A DNA stretch of 64,000 nt. Source: Stenotrophomonas maltophilia (GTDB lineage Bacteria > Pseudomonadota > Gammaproteobacteria > Xanthomonadales > Xanthomonadaceae). Under the pieces are notes generated by a model that was not told the origin of the DNA, ran no database searches, and was given only the letters and a program-made list of their open reading frames with translations. The stretch spans positions 4,162,750 through 4,226,749 of the forward strand of contig NZ_CP033877.1 in NCBI RefSeq assembly GCF_006970445.1, written 5' to 3'. Below are positions 1-9,902 of the stretch, piece after piece. The position numbers were made by a program, and so were the translations under genes. How positions within the stretch are numbered: position 1 is the first letter of the stretch; each line of letters opens with the position of its first letter.

Positions 1-643
1 GGCCAAGGTCGGGCAGTTTCAGCAGCGCACCGTAGTTTTCGCAGATGTAGCCGCGGCTCGGGCCGTCGGGCAGTTCGACGCGGAAGCGCACGCCGCGCGG
101 GATCACCGCGATCTGCTGCGGCTCGATCTCGATCACGCCCAGCTCGGTCAGCAGGCGCAGCGCGCCCAGCTGCGGCACGATCAGCAGTTCACCGTCGGCG
201 TCGTAGAAGTAGCGGCCGACCATGTCGCGGTTGGCAGCGTAAAGGTGGATGCCCACGCCGGCATGCGCGTCGGGCGAACCGTTGCCACCCATCGTGTACA
301 GGCCTTCGACAAAGTCGGTCGGCAGCTGCGGCAGCGGCAGCGGGCTCCAGCGCAGCTGGTTCGGCGAGGCCGGCTGTGCGCCGAAATCACACTGCAACTG
401 CGACTGCGCGAACGGAGTGAATTCGCCATGGGTCACCGCCGGACGGATCCGGTACAGCCAGCTGCGGCGATTGCTGCCACGCGGCGCGGTGAACGCGGTG
501 CCGGTCAACTGTTCGGCGTACAGGCCGTGGGCCACCTTCTGCGGTGAGTTCTGCCCGACCGGCAGCGCGCCGGCGACGGCCTCGGTGGCGAATTCGTTGC
601 CGAAACCGGACTGATAGCCACGGGCGGTGATGGCGGGGGACAT
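1..643 (-). CDS. hmgA: Homogentisate 1,2-dioxygenase, N-terminal part (runs off left edge)
   Basis: Opens the ring of homogentisate to maleylacetoacetate in tyrosine and phenylalanine catabolism. The leftward frame starts [20 protein letters not shown], and the [10 protein letters not shown] block is typical of the HmgA N-terminus; later GPFYHG-like motifs are absent and no catalytic residues are expected in this portion. About 214 codons are present, roughly half of the usual 430 or so residues, and the C-terminal iron-binding region lies outside the window. It follows hppD in the same direction with an 85-base gap, so the two probably form an operon for consecutive pathway steps. The ATG at 641-643 was chosen because it gives the family N-terminus. 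Confidence 0.93.
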   Translation of the reverse strand, partial: MSPAITARGYQSGFGNEFATEAVAGALPVGQNSPQKVAHGLYAEQLTGTAFTAPRGSNRRSWLYRIRPAVTHGEFTPFAQSQLQCDFGAQPASPNQLRWSPLPLPQLPTDFVEGLYTMGGNGSPDAHAGVGIHLYAANRDMVGRYFYDADGELLIVPQLGALRLLTELGVIEIEPQQIAVIPRGVRFRVELPDGPSRGYICENYGALLKLPDLG

Positions 644-659
644 GGGAACTCCAGAGATT

Positions 660-721
660 GCCGGCCAGCGGCCGGCACTACCATTCGGACAGGCAATGCC
701 GGCGGGAAGCCGGCATTGCCT
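660..721. repeat. GTAG-type palindrome plus strong hairpin between hppD and hmgA
   Basis: The gap between hppD and hmgA holds a GCCGGCCAGCGGCCGGCACTAC palindrome-type unit at about 660-681, in SMAG style with the GTAG head read on the minus strand. Beside it is a perfect 13-bp hairpin: arms 691-703 and 709-721, loop 704-708. There is no T tract. In an intergenic region inside an operon such a hairpin could stabilise the upstream hppD message or attenuate hmgA; that role is inference. Confidence 0.75.
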
Positions 722-728
722 GCAGACC

Positions 729-1841
729 TTACAGCACGCCGCGGCGGATCTGGTCGCGCTCGATGCTCTCGAACAGCGCGGTGAAGTTGCCTTCGCCGAA
801 GCCTTCGTTGCCCTTGCGCTGGATGATCTCGAAGAAGATCGGGCCGATACAGTTCTGGGTGAAGATCTGCAGCAGCTTGCGCTGGTGGGTTTCCGGATCG
901 GCATCGATCAGGATCTTGTTCTTCGCCAGGCGCGCCACGTCTTCACCGTGGTTCGGCACGCGCTGGTCGATCACGTCGAAGTAGGTCTCCGGCGTATCGA
1001 GGAAATCCACGCCCTGCGCGCGCATTGCTTCGACGGTCTCATAGATGTTCTCGGTGAAGCAGGCGATGTGCTGGATGCCCTCGCCCTTGTACGCGTCCAG
1101 GTACTCGTTGATCTGGCTCTTCGGGTCGGACGATTCGTTCAGCGGGATGCGCACGATGCCATCCGGCGCGGTCATCGCCTTGGACACCAGGCCGGTCTTC
1201 AGGCCCTTGATGTCGAAGTAGCGGATCTCGCGGAAGTTGAACAGACGCTCGTAGTAGTCCGACCACTGCTGCATGTTGCCGAAGTACAGGTTGTGGGTCA
1301 GGTGGTCGATGAAGGTCAGGCCGAAGCCCACCGGGTGCAGGTCGGCACCGGCGATCGGCTCGTAGTCGCCGTCGAAGATGCTGCCGGCGCTGCCGTAACG
1401 ATCGACCAGGTACAGCATGCAGTCGCCGATGCCCTTGATGATCGGCGCGCTGACCGCCTTGCTGTCCGGCTTGAAGGCGATGGCTTCGGCGCCGTTGCCC
1501 AGCGCGGTCTGGTAGACCTCCTGGCCCGGCTTCTTGAAGCGGATGGCGAAACCACAAGCGCACGGACCGTGCTTTTCAGCGAAGTCCGAAGCGAACGAAT
1601 CGGGGTCTTCATTGACCAGGAAGTTGACGTCGCCCTGGCGATAGACGGTAATCGGACGCTGCTTGTGCTTGAGCACCGCGCTGAAGCCCATTTTCCGGAA
1701 GTACTCGTGCAGCTCCTGGCCACGGCCGGCCGGGGCGGCGAATTCGACGAACTCGAAGCCGTCGATGCCCATCGGGTTCTCGAAGGTGGTGACCTGCATG
1801 CCGGGGTTGGGGTGCGAGGCGGTCGGGACTGCGGTATTCAT
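729..1841 (-). CDS. hppD: 4-hydroxyphenylpyruvate dioxygenase
   Basis: Converts 4-hydroxyphenylpyruvate to homogentisate, the step before HmgA. The 370-residue length is normal for bacterial HPPD. The three Fe(II) ligands of the vicinal-oxygen-chelate fold can be placed: His in IDHLTHNL, His in [13 protein letters not shown] and Glu in [18 protein letters not shown] near the C-terminus. It is the first gene of a leftward operon with hmgA and diverges from a MarR-family gene at 1971, which is the likely regulator. The ATG at 1839-1841 gives the start [14 protein letters not shown]. Confidence 0.97.
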   Translation of the reverse strand: MNTAVPTASHPNPGMQVTTFENPMGIDGFEFVEFAAPAGRGQELHEYFRKMGFSAVLKHKQRPITVYRQGDVNFLVNEDPDSFASDFAEKHGPCACGFAIRFKKPGQEVYQTALGNGAEAIAFKPDSKAVSAPIIKGIGDCMLYLVDRYGSAGSIFDGDYEPIAGADLHPVGFGLTFIDHLTHNLYFGNMQQWSDYYERLFNFREIRYFDIKGLKTGLVSKAMTAPDGIVRIPLNESSDPKSQINEYLDAYKGEGIQHIACFTENIYETVEAMRAQGVDFLDTPETYFDVIDQRVPNHGEDVARLAKNKILIDADPETHQRKLLQIFTQNCIGPIFFEIIQRKGNEGFGEGNFTALFESIERDQIRRGVL

Positions 1842-1970
1842 GGCGTGGCTCCGAATCGGTACCGCATCGGTACAAACCAGGTGCGGGCAGGTAGGGACCC
1901 GGCGAGAATGCAGGGTCTGGACCTACCCCTTATAGTTACACTTGAAACCACCAGCAAGGTGCACCGCAAC
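1842..1970. promoter_or_regulatory. Divergent hppD / MarR promoter region with ATCGGTAC direct repeats
   Basis: The 129-base divergent spacer contains two ATCGGTAC octamers at 1855-1862 and 1866-1873, 11 bases (one helical turn) apart, close to the hppD start. A TATAGT hexamer near 1930 could be the -10 of the MarR gene. The octamers are plausible operator half-sites for the adjacent MarR protein; this is inferred from position and repetition only. Confidence 0.45.
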
Positions 1971-2465
1971 ATGAGCCCCGCCGATCCCGTTTCGACCCGC
2001 CTGCGTTCCTCGCACGTCCTGCTCGACCTGGAACAGTTCCTGCCATATCGGCTGAGCGTGCTGTCCAACCGGGTCAGCGGCAACATCGCCAAGCTATACG
2101 GCGATCGTTACGGTCTGGCGATCCCCGAGTGGCGGGTGATCACCATCCTGGCGCTGTACCCGGGCTCCTCGGCCAGCGAGGTCTCCGACCGCACAGCGAT
2201 GGACAAGGTGGCGGTCAGCCGGGCCGTGGCCCGCCTGCTGGAGCGCGGTTTCATCAAGCGCGAGACCCATGGTGACGACCGCCGCCGCTCGGTGCTGGCG
2301 CTGTCGGCAGCCGGCTTCGAGGTGTACGAGACCATCGCCCCGATGGTGATCGAGATCACCCGCAAGCTGATGTCGGTGCTGAGCGACGAGGAAGAGCAGG
2401 TACTGGAAAAGCTGATCCTGCGCCTGGCCGGCGAAGGCCTGGAACGGATGGGCGAAGGGGTCTGA
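1971..2465 (+). CDS. MarR-family transcriptional regulator of the hpp/hmg operon
   Basis: A 164-residue winged-helix DNA-binding protein. The helix-turn-helix region reads SSASEVSDRTAMDKVAVSRA, followed by the wing LLERGFIKRETHGDDRRRS, which is the standard MarR pattern (DxRxxxLxLT-like DDRRRSVLALS). The start ATG at 1971 is preferred although the frame stays open far upstream; the upstream part is antisense to hppD and is not protein-like. Its divergent position from hppD suggests control of tyrosine catabolism in response to a pathway intermediate. Ligand and operator are not known from sequence. Confidence 0.9.
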   Translation: MSPADPVSTRLRSSHVLLDLEQFLPYRLSVLSNRVSGNIAKLYGDRYGLAIPEWRVITILALYPGSSASEVSDRTAMDKVAVSRAVARLLERGFIKRETHGDDRRRSVLALSAAGFEVYETIAPMVIEITRKLMSVLSDEEEQVLEKLILRLAGEGLERMGEGV

Positions 2466-2468
2466 GGG

Positions 2469-2544
2469 AAAAGGGGACGGAGGGGATTAAGTCGTAATCA
2501 GCACATGTGTGCGTGATACGACTTAATCCCCTCCGTCCCCTTTT
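2469..2544. repeat. 28-bp perfect inverted repeat (long hairpin) at converging gene ends
   Basis: The arms 2469-2496 and 2517-2544 are perfectly complementary over 28 bases and enclose a 20-base loop. The outer part reads AAAAGGGGACGGAGGGG on one side and ends in TTTT on the other, so it could work as a bidirectional terminator between the MarR gene and the leftward gene at 2546. The GGGGACGGA outer arm resembles the GGGGTCAGA outer arm of two other hairpins at 21031 and 63026. Confidence 0.85.
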
Positions 2545-2545
2545 T

Positions 2546-3685
2546 TCAGCTCAGATGCTTGCGCCGTGCATGGATCCACGGCACGGCCAGCGCTGCGATG
2601 GCACCGCCGGCGAAGCCCAGCGAGGCGGCAACCGTGGCGGCTTCGACTGCCCCCGGCAGCGCCAGCGCCGCGGCCACCAGCAGCAGCGACGGCAGGCCGA
2701 CGAAGGTGCCCAGGAAGAAGTGCCAGCGGGGTGACCAGGTGTTGAGCTGCAGCAGACTGACCGGTTGCCAGGCGTCGGACGCTGCATCCTCGGCGATCTT
2801 CGCCACCACCTTGCCCAGATCCACTTCCGGCAGCGCGCGCCCCAGGCGGGCGGTCGCCAGCAGTTCGGCCACGGCCTCCACCGGCGGGAAGCTGGACGGC
2901 CACGCAACCGGCGCCGGCACGCCGTAGGCGGTCAGCAGCGGCACACTCAGCCACGGCGCCACCAGCGGGCGCATGCGGCGGCGGCCGTGCACGCACCAGA
3001 TCTGCGGCTGTCCGTGCGCAGTGACGCTGTACAGCGCCAGTTCGTTGGCCGGCGGATAGCCCAGCATGGTCACCCGCGCTGCCAGGCTGTCCTGGCCCAT
3101 CGCGCGCAGGAAACCGGGGCGGCTACGCCCTTCCTGCATCCACGCCAGGCCCAGCGCGCCGACCAGCCAGGCCTCTGCGACGTCCTTGCTGCCGGCGGTG
3201 GCACGTTCGTCACTGGCCAGATACCAGGCCAGCGATTTCGGCTCGGCGACATCGTCCAGGCCCCAGCGGCTGTCGTCCCCCAGCACGTGGCGTACCGGCA
3301 GGCGGGCCGGTGCGGTTTCGCCACGTTCGCCGGTCTGCAGGAACGGCAGCACGCCCTGGATGAAGGTGGACAGATCGATGGCACGCACGCCGTGGCCCTG
3401 CCATTCCGGCGGCAGCAGGCCAGCCAGCTGGCCCTCGGCGGCCAACGCGTCCAATCGCGATTTCTGCTCCACCAGTTTCTGCACCGCGCCCTTCAGCACC
3501 ACGTTGTCGGGCAGCGCGATCTGCGGCAGGCGGTGGCGTGGCGGTTCCAGTTCAACAGCGTCCTCGCCGATGCCCGCGTCATCCAGCAGGGCCTCCTGCG
3601 GCGGCAGGGTCACGCCCTCGCCTGCCCCACCCTCGGCCAGGTCGCTGGCAGGTTCGGGCAATCGTTCGGCGTGGTCGCTGTGCAT
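2546..3685 (-). CDS. Hypothetical protein with two C-terminal membrane segments
   Basis: A 379-residue protein not recognised as a named family. The N-terminal 60 residues are acidic and low in complexity (MHSDHAERLPEPASDLAEGG). The middle has a conserved-looking globular part with RPLVAPWLSVPLLTAYGVPAP. The C-terminus has two hydrophobic stretches, FFLGTFVGLPSLLLVAAAL and the Ala/Gly-rich segment ending GGAIAALAVPWI, followed by basic HARRKHLS, so it is probably a cytoplasmic protein anchored by a C-terminal hairpin. The start at 3685 (ATG) is preferred over an upstream in-frame start that would run through GTAG repeats. Confidence 0.7.
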   Translation of the reverse strand: MHSDHAERLPEPASDLAEGGAGEGVTLPPQEALLDDAGIGEDAVELEPPRHRLPQIALPDNVVLKGAVQKLVEQKSRLDALAAEGQLAGLLPPEWQGHGVRAIDLSTFIQGVLPFLQTGERGETAPARLPVRHVLGDDSRWGLDDVAEPKSLAWYLASDERATAGSKDVAEAWLVGALGLAWMQEGRSRPGFLRAMGQDSLAARVTMLGYPPANELALYSVTAHGQPQIWCVHGRRRMRPLVAPWLSVPLLTAYGVPAPVAWPSSFPPVEAVAELLATARLGRALPEVDLGKVVAKIAEDAASDAWQPVSLLQLNTWSPRWHFFLGTFVGLPSLLLVAAALALPGAVEAATVAASLGFAGGAIAALAVPWIHARRKHLS

Positions 3686-3795
3686 GGGCGTTCCGGTAGG
3701 TTGCGTCGACGGGGCGTCGACTGAGGTCCTTGCCGGTAACGGCGAGCGCGGTGCGATATTGAGATGCCGATTCCGGGAATGTGACCGCAACCACA

Positions 3796-3887
3796 GTAGA
3801 TCCACGCCATGCGTGGATGCGACCCAACATCAGTGCCGACCAACGGTCGGCACCCACCGAAGCTGCCGGCCAGCGGCCGGCACTACC
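3796..3887. repeat. Cluster of three GTAG-type (SMAG-like) palindromes
   Basis: Three short palindromes lie side by side: GTAGATCCACGCCATGCGTG at 3796, a GTGCCGACC/GGTCGGCAC pair near 3834-3854, and GCCGGCCAGCGGCCGGC ending in CACTACC at 3887. Each has the GTAG or CTAC head next to a hairpin, as in the REP-like SMAG family of S. maltophilia. Confidence 0.8.
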
Positions 3888-4493
3888 CTATTCCGGTTTG
3901 TCAGGCGCCCACTGCTTGAGGAAGGCGGTCACCCGTGCGGCCTGGAAGGATTCGCCCTTGCGCAGCTCGCCGGTCGCCTGCGACACCAGCAGGCCGCCAT
4001 CGGCGTCGAGTACCAGCAGGTACGGGTAGTCGCGCTCCATCACCGGGTAGTGGGCGAAGAAGGCGGCGTTGGGCTGTTCGTCGCTGGCGTTGACCTTCAC
4101 CCACACGTAGTGGGCATCGCGGAAGCGGCGCAGGTCGCCGTTGCCTTCCACCACTTCGTCCAACGCCCGGCAGCGATCGCAGGCGGCGTTGCCGACCTCG
4201 AGCAGGATGCGCTTCTTGCCGCGCTGGGCTTCCACCTTGGCGGTGGCCAGATCGTCGGCGGGGTCGCGGGCCGGGTCGAACTGCGCGCCGAGCCCGGCGA
4301 TGGCGGCGATGTCCGCCGCCACCGGGGTGTTGCCCGAGGCCACCGGTTCGCTGGGGTCAGCGACCGGTGGCTCGGTGGGTCGGGTATCCAGGGGCTGCGT
4401 AGGCTCGGCAGCGGCAGGCGGTTGCGGTTGGGAACAGGCGCCGATCAGCGCCGCACAGACCACCACCACTGCACTACCGAGCTTGCTACGCAT
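3888..4493 (-). CDS. Thioredoxin-like lipoprotein
   Basis: A 201-residue predicted lipoprotein: the N-terminal hydrophobic segment ends in the lipobox LIGAC, giving a lipidated Cys20, followed by a Pro/Ala/Glu-rich linker. The C-terminal half has a thioredoxin-type fold signature, RILLEVGNAACDRCRALDEV, with a CDRC redox pair, then YVWVKVNASDE and YPYLLVLDADGGLL as in thioredoxin_7/DUF255-like proteins. It probably acts in the periplasm in disulfide handling or in protection of a partner. The next gene downstream is a POT transporter in the same direction but upstream of it in transcription, so the two may be cotranscribed (20-base gap). Confidence 0.82.
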   Translation of the reverse strand: MRSKLGSAVVVVCAALIGACSQPQPPAAAEPTQPLDTRPTEPPVADPSEPVASGNTPVAADIAAIAGLGAQFDPARDPADDLATAKVEAQRGKKRILLEVGNAACDRCRALDEVVEGNGDLRRFRDAHYVWVKVNASDEQPNAAFFAHYPVMERDYPYLLVLDADGGLLVSQATGELRKGESFQAARVTAFLKQWAPDKPE

Positions 4494-4512
4494 GCCTTCT
4501 ACCCTCTCATCA

Positions 4513-6012
<1,500 letters not shown>

Positions 6013-6193
6013 GCGGATTTCCTGGTTCGGTGGATGACGAGCACGTCCGGTGTGCAGTTGGAGCAACGCGCGAGGATCACCGACTTCTGGCGTTCACGTC
6101 AAATACACGCCGTTTGAGGCAGGTGGCAACCTGCTCGCTGAACTTGCATCTGAAACGATCCAGCCGCCGGCCGGGAACCAAGCTGAATGGGGA

Positions 6194-7069
6194 TCAGCCC
6201 AGCTCTGCCGGGGGCGCGGCCTGCAGGCTGGTGCGCACCTGGAACAGTTCGGGGAAGAAGGTCAGTTCCAGCGCCTTGGCCAGGAAGCCCACGCCGGACG
6301 AGCCGCCGGTGCCGCGCTTGAAGCCGATCACGCGCATCACGGTGCGCATGTGTCGGAATCGCCACAGCTGGAAGGCAGTCTCCAGGTCCACCAGGTCCTC
6401 GCACAGCGAGTACTCGCGCCAATAGCGGTCGGTGTCCTGGTAGATGCGTTCGAAGACCGGCTGCAGTGCGTCGTCGGCCACATGCGGCTGGGTCCAGTCA
6501 TGGGCCTCGTAGACCGCCGGGACGGCATGGCCGAAGCGGGCCAGGTACTTCAGGAACTCCTCGTACAGGCTGGGCGCTTCCAGCACGATGCGCAGCTGCG
6601 CCTGCCCGGCCGGGTCGTGTTCGAACACCTGCAGCATCTGCGCGTTCTTGTTGCCCAGCAGGAACTCGATGTAGCGGTACTGCAGCGACTGGAAGCCCGA
6701 AGACGGGCCCAGCACGTCGCGGAAACCCATGTATTCCGACGGGGTCAGCGTTTCCAGCACCGACCACTGCTCGGTGAGCTGGCGCAGCACCTGCTTGCTG
6801 CGTGCCAGCACCTTGCGGCACTGCCAGACTTCATCGCGCTGCAGGAAGCCGATCGCCGCGCGCAGTTCGTGGCCGAGCAGCTTCAGCCACAGCTCCGAGG
6901 TCTGGTGCTGGATGATGAAGAGCATCTCGTCGTGGTGCGGCGGACTGGACAGCGGCTGCTGCGCGCTGAGCAGCTGGTCCAGCCGCAGGTAGCCGCCGTA
7001 GGTCAGGCGTCCCTGCAGGTCGGTGTGGATGCCGGCTTCGAGATCGCGTTGGTTGTTGTCGACGGACAT
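6194..7069 (-). CDS. kynA: Tryptophan 2,3-dioxygenase
   Basis: Oxidises L-tryptophan to N-formylkynurenine, the first step of the kynurenine pathway, using a heme. The 291-residue helical protein shows the family signatures [30 protein letters not shown] (active-site His and substrate contacts) and GRSSGFQS-like [12 protein letters not shown]. The glycine-rich [12 protein letters not shown] segment near the C-terminus is also typical. The start ATG at 7067-7069 yields [13 protein letters not shown]. It is divergent from the E1 alpha gene and appears to be a single-gene unit; the other kyn genes are not in this window. Confidence 0.96.
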   Translation of the reverse strand: MSVDNNQRDLEAGIHTDLQGRLTYGGYLRLDQLLSAQQPLSSPPHHDEMLFIIQHQTSELWLKLLGHELRAAIGFLQRDEVWQCRKVLARSKQVLRQLTEQWSVLETLTPSEYMGFRDVLGPSSGFQSLQYRYIEFLLGNKNAQMLQVFEHDPAGQAQLRIVLEAPSLYEEFLKYLARFGHAVPAVYEAHDWTQPHVADDALQPVFERIYQDTDRYWREYSLCEDLVDLETAFQLWRFRHMRTVMRVIGFKRGTGGSSGVGFLAKALELTFFPELFQVRTSLQAAPPAELG

Positions 7070-7404
7070 GGGCGGGACCAGATCGGGGGCGGCAAGGGTA
7101 GCGCGTTGCCGCCGCGCTGGCAGCCGCCGGGTCCATACCGGGGCGTGCGGTTGGTCGTGGAGCATCGGCCGATGCCGGGCCTGCGCGTGGAACCGTCCAG
7201 GCCGTTGTACTGGCGGTCAGCCAGAGGCGTATTCTGATGCTTTGCAGCAACGACTGAATACGTTGTTGTTATTGGCCCCCCACCCGCCGGCAGGGGTAAA
7301 ACGGGGAATCGCCGTGTTGCGGCGCAGGAAGGCTATTCCGTACGCGTTCCTTAACATGGCGATTCATATCATTTGTAACTTCTCTGTCGAAGGTGCAGTA
7401 CGCA

Positions 7405-8487
7405 ATGACGGTTGCCGCTGAATTCAAGATCGAATACCTGCAGTACCTGGACGCGGACGGCAAGCTCGTCCGCGATGACCTGCCCGCGTCGCTGCGCGAC
7501 CCCAAGGTCCTGGTACCGCTGTTCAAGCAGATGCTGTTCGTACGTACGTTCGACAGCAAATCCATTGCGCTGCAGCGCACCGGCAAGCTCGGCACCTATG
7601 CCGCCTGCCTGGGCCATGAAGCCGCGCACGTGGGTATCGGCGCTGCGATGCAGAAGGACGACGTGTTCGCACCTTCGTACCGCGAGTATGGCGCGATGTT
7701 CATGCGTGGCGTGCGCCCGCACGACGTGCTGATGTACTGGGGCGGCGACGAACGCGGCAACGATTACGGCGGCAACGCGGCCAAGGACTTCCCGTTCTGC
7801 GTGCCGATTTCCACCCAGTGCCTGCATGCCGCAGGCGCCGCGCTGAAGTTCAAGCTCAACAAGGAACCGCAGATCGCCGTTGCGGTGTGCGGCGACGGCG
7901 GCAGCTCCAAGACCGACTTCTACGCGGCACTGAATTCGGCCGGCGCCTACAAGCTGCCGCTGATCCTGTGCATCGTCAACAACGGCTGGGCCATCTCGGT
8001 TCCGCGTTCGGCACAGACCGGTGCCGAAACGCTGGCGCAGAAGGGCCTGGCCGGCGGCCTGCACTGCCTGCAGGTGGACGGCAACGACCTGATCGCGGTA
8101 CTGGCGGCAATGGAACAGGCGCGCGAACGTGCGCTGGCCGGCGACGGCGGCACCGTGCTGGAACTGATGACCTACCGCCTGTCCGACCACACCACCGCCG
8201 ATGACGCGCGCCGCTACCGCGACGACGCCGAAGTGAAGGATGCCTGGCAGCGCGAGCCGATGCTGCGCCTGCGCAAGTACCTGATCAACGCCGGTGTGTG
8301 GAGCGAAGAAGAGGAAACCGCTTGGGTCGCCGAGTGCGGTACGCGCGTGGACGAGGAAGTGAACCTGTACCTCAACACGCCGGTGCAGCCGGTCGAGGCA
8401 ATGTTCGACTTCCTGTATGCCGATCCGCCGCCGGACCTGCTGGCCCAGCGTGCCCAGGCAATCGCCCTGGAGAAGCGCCATGGATGA
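7405..8487 (+). CDS. 2-oxo acid dehydrogenase E1 component, alpha subunit
   Basis: The thiamine-diphosphate-dependent alpha subunit of a heterotetrameric E1 that decarboxylates a 2-oxo acid, either pyruvate or a branched-chain 2-oxo acid. In about 360 residues it has TYAACLGHEAAHVG, the YREYGAMFMRG loop and the ThDP motif from GDGGSSKTDFYAALN to IVNN. An in-frame GTG lies 12 bases upstream, but the ATG at 7405 is preferred. First gene of an operon with E1 beta, an SH3 protein and E2; no E3 gene follows. Stenotrophomonas is rich in iso-branched fatty acids, so a branched-chain substrate is plausible. Pyruvate cannot be excluded because related genes in xanthomonads carry pdhA-type names. Confidence 0.9.
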   Translation: MTVAAEFKIEYLQYLDADGKLVRDDLPASLRDPKVLVPLFKQMLFVRTFDSKSIALQRTGKLGTYAACLGHEAAHVGIGAAMQKDDVFAPSYREYGAMFMRGVRPHDVLMYWGGDERGNDYGGNAAKDFPFCVPISTQCLHAAGAALKFKLNKEPQIAVAVCGDGGSSKTDFYAALNSAGAYKLPLILCIVNNGWAISVPRSAQTGAETLAQKGLAGGLHCLQVDGNDLIAVLAAMEQARERALAGDGGTVLELMTYRLSDHTTADDARRYRDDAEVKDAWQREPMLRLRKYLINAGVWSEEEETAWVAECGTRVDEEVNLYLNTPVQPVEAMFDFLYADPPPDLLAQRAQAIALEKRHG

Positions 8488-8560
8488 GATCAAGAACGGC
8501 GCGCCCGGCGCGCACACCAACGCCGCCGACAGCGCTGCTGTCGCGCGCGGAGATGACAGC

Positions 8561-9547
8561 ATGACCACCACCCCGATCACCCTCATCGAAGCCATCACTC
8601 AGGCGCTGGCCTGGGAGCTGGAACACGACCCGTCGGTGCTGGTGCTGGGCGAAGACGTGGGCGTCAACGGCGGCGTGTTCCGCGCCACCGCCGGTCTGCA
8701 GCAGCGCTTCGGCTCGGACCGCATCCTCGACACCCCGCTGGACGAAACCACCATCGCCGGCCTGACCATCGGCCTGGCCGCGCAAGGCATGAAGCCGGTG
8801 GCAGAGGCCCAGTTCGATGGCTTCATGTACCCGATGGTCGACCATATCGTCTGCCACGCCGCACGCCTGCGTTACCGCACGCGTGGCCGCCTGCACTGCC
8901 CGATGGTGCTGCGCGTGCCGTGGGGTGGTGGCATCCGCGCGCCGGAACACCACAGCGAAGCCAACGAGGCGATCTTCACCAACGTGCCGGGCCTGCGGGT
9001 GGTGCTGCCATCGTCGCCGCAGCGTGCCTATGGCCTGCTGCTGGCCGCGATCCGCGAGCCGGATCCGGTGATCTACATGGAGCCCAAGCGCATCTACCGC
9101 CAGTACAAGGAAGTGGTCGTCAACGACGGCGAAGCCTTGCCGCTGGACGTCTGCTTCGTGCTGCGCGACGGCACCGACGTGACCCTGGTGACCTGGGGCG
9201 CGCAGGTGAAGGAAGCGCTGGAAGCGGCCGACAAGCTGGCCGGTGAAGGCATCAGTGCCGAAGTCATCGACGTGGCCACGCTGCGTCCGCTGGACTTTGC
9301 CACCATCGCCGAATCGGTGGCCAAGACCGGCCGCTGCGTGATCGTGCAGGAGGCCCCGAAGACCGCGGGCTTCGGCGCCGAGATCGCCGCGCGCCTGGCC
9401 GAGGAATCGATCTACGACCTGCTGGCCCCGGTCGAGCGCGTCACTGGCTACGACACCCACATTCCGCTTTTCCGCCTGGAAATGAAGTACCTGCCGAGCG
9501 TTGAGCGGATCGTGGCTGCGGCCAAGCGCGCGGTGGCGGCCGGCTGA
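8561..9547 (+). CDS. 2-oxo acid dehydrogenase E1 component, beta subunit
   Basis: Partner of the preceding alpha subunit; together they bind ThDP at the subunit interface and transfer an acyl group to lipoyl-E2. The 328-residue protein has LGEDVGVNGGVFRAT, ETTIAGLTIGLAAQGMKPV and QFDGFMYPMVDHI, then the transketolase C-terminal domain with VIDVATLRPLD. The ATG at 8561 is chosen because GGAG lies eight bases upstream and it gives the usual family length. An earlier ATG at 8480 overlaps the alpha stop codon and would add 27 low-complexity residues, so translational coupling from there remains possible. Confidence 0.9.
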   Translation: MTTTPITLIEAITQALAWELEHDPSVLVLGEDVGVNGGVFRATAGLQQRFGSDRILDTPLDETTIAGLTIGLAAQGMKPVAEAQFDGFMYPMVDHIVCHAARLRYRTRGRLHCPMVLRVPWGGGIRAPEHHSEANEAIFTNVPGLRVVLPSSPQRAYGLLLAAIREPDPVIYMEPKRIYRQYKEVVVNDGEALPLDVCFVLRDGTDVTLVTWGAQVKEALEAADKLAGEGISAEVIDVATLRPLDFATIAESVAKTGRCVIVQEAPKTAGFGAEIAARLAEESIYDLLAPVERVTGYDTHIPLFRLEMKYLPSVERIVAAAKRAVAAG

Positions 9548-9548
9548 C

Positions 9549-9902
9549 ATGCGGGCCCGCCTTCTGGGGGCTTACCGCAGCCAGTATCCCAACCCGCTCC
9601 GGTTCCACACCGGCCAGATCGTCGAAGTAGGTGTCCGTGACGAGGAATGGCCGGCGTTTGCCTGGGTTCGCACCAACGATGGGCGCGCTGGATGGGCGCC
9701 CGTCGCCTGGTTGCAGCTGCTGGACGAGGGTCGCGCCGAAGCGCTGTGCGACTACGACGCCCGCGAGCTGGATGTGGAAAGCGGCGAGATGGTGAAGCTT
9801 CATCACGAACACGGCGGGTGGTGGTGGTCCGAGCGCGCCAATGGCGCGACGGGTTGGCTGCCGGCCCGCGAACTGGAACTGCTGGAAGAGAACTGCAAAT
9901 GA
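9549..9902 (+). CDS. Small tandem SH3-domain protein encoded inside the 2-oxo acid dehydrogenase operon
   Basis: A 117-residue protein without signal peptide or membrane segment. It consists of two SH3-like repeats. Repeat 1 has the pattern ALLGAYRSQYPNPLRF..GQIVEVG..WPAFAWVRTNDGRAGWAPVAWL. Repeat 2 has ALCDYDARELDVESGEMVKL, GGWWWSERANGATGWLPARE, i.e. the ALYDY and GxxGxxPxxY-like signatures of eukaryotic-type SH3 folds. Its ATG follows the E1 beta stop by one base and its stop overlaps the E2 start (ATGA), so it is translated with the complex. A role in docking or assembly of E1 and E2 is inference. Not a known catalytic subunit. Confidence 0.8.
   Translation: MRARLLGAYRSQYPNPLRFHTGQIVEVGVRDEEWPAFAWVRTNDGRAGWAPVAWLQLLDEGRAEALCDYDARELDVESGEMVKLHHEHGGWWWSERANGATGWLPARELELLEENCK

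Noticed and set aside
627..2465. Very long plus-strand open frame of 612 codons
   Set aside because: All but its last 164 codons are the antisense of hppD and give low-complexity, Arg/Val/Asp-rich sequence; only the MarR part is protein-like.
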